A DNA stretch of 64,000 nucleotides. It comes from Patella vulgata. Lineage: Eukaryota; Mollusca; Gastropoda; Patellidae. The position numbers were made by a program, and so were the translations under genes. Numbering within the stretch: the first letter of the stretch is position 1; the number at the start of each line of letters is the position of its first letter. This document shows positions 61,762 to 64,000 of the stretch, one piece after another. The notes beneath the pieces are model-generated. The model made no database searches, was not told the DNA's origin, and saw only the letters and a program-made list of their open reading frames with translations. The stretch lies in assembly GCF_932274485.2 (NCBI RefSeq), contig NC_065884.2, forward strand, positions 23,545,622-23,609,621. The letters run 5' to 3'.

Positions 61762-62674
61762 TAACACACTTTTATCAATGGATACCCCGTGAGGTTGGAC
61801 ACTGTTTTATTATATATATTTTGTGGATTCGTAGCGCTTGATTGGTTAAGAATGTCCTTTCACTGCTGCGTTTTTCTGTCTTCCGGATACATTACATCTA
61901 TATCAGATATAAAATTGTCGGTGTATTACCACACATTTCATCATTATATAACTTATACTGGTAATTGTCACACATTTGTTACAATGTTCAACTATTTCCT
62001 ATTACAATATAAATCTTGTAAACTATAATAAATTCTTTAAAGGGTGACATTGTACGAAGTTCCAGGTGTCATCATTCAAACAAAAACAAAATGTGACTTC
62101 ATCTTCCTGCTACGGCTTACCGGCCTACAACTAAATACATAGTTAAGAAGATTTAGTAATTGGTTGTACGAGGCACAATTCGTCTTGTGTATGGTACAGT
62201 ACTTGATGAACAGTAAAGGTATTATCTTGTTGATATGACGTCCAGACAAAATTATATTTTCAACAAGAGTAGCTAATCTTTGTAAATAAAGAAAAAGGAC
62301 GACCATGAAATAAAATAGCTTATAATTGAGACAATAACATGACACATTACCTTAAACATGTTTTTATTGTTTTGTCTTTAGAATTTAGTTTAAATATTTG
62401 TTATGATTAATAATGAAACAATGACGATGAAATAACATGTATGACAAAAGTCGCAATTTTTTCTGCGACCGTCTTATTTATTCCAGTCGGTGGAGAAAAT
62501 TAGGAGGTTAGACACCAAGGCCTATTTTAAGGTTTTCTTCGCGAAGCGCGGTTTCTCGTGTTTTGGGGTTCCTAAAAAATTTCCAGAATTTGACTTCCGA
62601 TAACACGCTTACACTTTTATAACCAAAATATAACAGATTTAACATATTTATATTTATAACCGTGTTCAGTATCA

Positions 62675-63004
62675 TTAACAGTCCAAAAAAACATCCAAAG
62701 TAGATCCAAAGGCAAACGAACCTTCACTGTCACCCGCACCTGACGATGCTATGCTATGTAATTTTTGTGCTTTAGTTGGTGGTGGGAATACGTCAACAAT
62801 ACAAAACGATTGAAACAGAAATCGAAAGTGGTCGATGATCATAATGAATGCCAAGTTTTCCCATACAATCTTGCCAGATTCACAAGGCCACATAGCATTT
62901 TTTTTCAAACCACGGATTTCACGGATTGTTTCATCCATAGGCACGTTCGTGCCTACAGGCAAGTTAAAATAAGTCCTGTTAGACACGATTTCATTTTGAT
63001 TCAT
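62675..63004 (-). CDS. Unassigned open frame, doubtful
   Basis: A 109-codon minus-strand frame from an ATG at 63004 to TAA. Its last third (PPPTKAQKLHSIASSGAG, then DSEGSFAFGSTLDVF) has a protein-like composition, but nothing is recognised. No convincing splice acceptor precedes that part, and an overlapping plus-strand frame is almost as long. It might be a 3'-terminal exon of a gene to the right, or chance. Confidence 0.2.
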   Translation of the reverse strand: MNQNEIVSNRTYFNLPVGTNVPMDETIREIRGLKKNAMWPCESGKIVWENLAFIMIIDHFRFLFQSFCIVDVFPPPTKAQKLHSIASSGAGDSEGSFAFGSTLDVFLDC

Positions 63005-63406
63005 TATCCAATTATCGTTGGTTTAAACAATATTGATTCATAAAATATGAAGTATACCATGATGATAGTAATCAAGAAATATAACAAAAACAAGCCGAAA
63101 GCTTATATACTTTTGCATCATGGCTACGTTTTGATATTTCAAGAATCTATTGGATCGGAGTAGAAACTAAATATATTTAAGTTTCCCATTATTTAGAATA
63201 TGGTAATGCCATTTTAACGCTGGCACGAATACGAAGCATTGTAAAATGACATTTGATGATATTGTGAATAAATTACTGGGAGAACAGACTATAATGATGA
63301 CGAACGGAACGAGTTGAATACAACATTTTAGTGTTTTTCTTTTATTTTCAGCAATACAAACGACTACGGAAGACCATTAGGGCCAATTAAATGAAAAGAA
63401 ATCTGA

Positions 63407-63473
63407 TTATCTTGTAATTACAATATAGCTATCATGTTATTACAAGATAACTATCTTGTAATTACAAGATACG
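63407..63473. repeat. Palindromic TTGTAATTACAA cluster
   Basis: ATCTTGTAATTACAATAT, ATGTTATTACAAGAT and ATCTTGTAATTACAAGAT follow one another, each a full or partial dyad, so the 67-bp stretch could fold in several ways. Confidence 0.7.
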
Positions 63474-64000
63474 GATAAGCCCATGATTAACTTATTTCAA
63501 GGTCGCCATACACTGATTTATTTTATGTTACAGAATCGGCACATTCATGTCATGCTCCTATAAATATCATTCATTATTTTCATAACTCCATTAAAATCAT
63601 AAAGTTCATACTCTCACCAACTTCATACACGATTTATTAATATCATGATTCATCAATTTCATGCTCTCCTTCAAGCCACAGAACGCTATTTATATTTTTC
63701 GGAAAACCTCTTTAAATGTTGATTTTTGGCTGATTTTGTTTTCGTTTGTTTTGACTTTAGACAGTTTTTATTGTCAACAAAAGATTAAAAACTGTGCAAA
63801 GTCCAAACGAACCAAAACAAAAACTATTTTTACGGTTAATCATCAAATCTGTGGAAATTCGAAGTTGATTATTGTCTTGTCATCAGGGGCGTACATAAAG
63901 ATTTTGTTTGGGGGCGGGGGTGTTTAGCAAAAATAGGGGGTGGGGGTGGGTAGGTTCCAAATCTAGGGCGCCGTCCACAATGACATAGATCGTATTGCCA

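Larger units (their letters stand above)
61271..64000. other. Right-edge gene-poor stretch
   Basis: G run at 61359-61370, two tandem or palindromic repeats listed separately, a possible SINE A tail relic (TTCCAGTCGGTGGAGAAAAT, 62480) and a G-rich end. No recognised gene. Confidence 0.4.

Noticed and set aside
1-64000. LTR retroelement, Polinton or CRISPR-like array
   Set aside because: No long terminal direct repeats, gag/pol, integrase or capsid-like frames, and no regularly spaced short repeats were recognised.

Overview
This is animal genomic DNA, AT-rich and repeat-rich, with spliced genes. It is most likely from a mollusc and probably a bivalve. That call rests on the split paxillin gene, two abundant tRNA-derived SINE families with invertebrate-type bodies, Helitron-like and TTAA-type miniature elements, and very frequent ATGTACATGTA-type words. 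The species cannot be named from the sequence alone.

Layout. (1) Positions 1 to about 23.7 kb hold the 5' half of a paxillin gene on the minus strand. Four coding exons are visible: the start exon at 23601-23613, LD1 at 9499-9683, LD2 at 7892-8066 and LD3 at 5655-5793. The rest (LD4, LD5, LIM domains) lies beyond the left edge. Intron 1 is about 13.9 kb and is full of SINEs, minisatellites and a TTAA MITE; intron 3 holds a broken mariner and a SINE. (2) 23.7-28.7 kb is intergenic, with a 532-bp MITE and two well preserved SINEs. (3) 28764-33275 is a two-exon plus-strand gene for an 877-aa protein. It has an N-terminal double-CxxC (ZAD-like) module, a long Q/N-rich repetitive linker, a conserved-looking C-terminal helical domain, a basic nuclear-localisation-like stretch and an acidic tail. 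Its intron carries two copies of one MITE in opposite orientation. (4) 33.3-57.4 kb has no recognisable host gene. It is a mosaic of SINE families A and B, several TIR/MITE families with nested insertions, a foldback palindrome, repeats of the GTCCGTCC type and a CR1/L2-like LINE relic. (5) 57382-61270 is a Helitron/Helentron-like non-autonomous element whose 1.9-kb body is tandemly duplicated at above 99% identity. (6) 61.3-64 kb is gene-poor, with short tandem and palindromic repeats.

How it works together. Paxillin is a focal-adhesion scaffold and is the only gene whose function can be named with confidence. The 877-aa gene is probably a nuclear, lineage-expanded invertebrate protein of unknown function. 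The most informative non-genic material is the mobile-element fauna: two SINE families that share one 3' end but carry different simple-repeat tails, at least four MITE families with TTAA-containing ends, and the tandem-body rolling-circle element. No LTR retrovirus, Polinton or other virus-like element was recognised.
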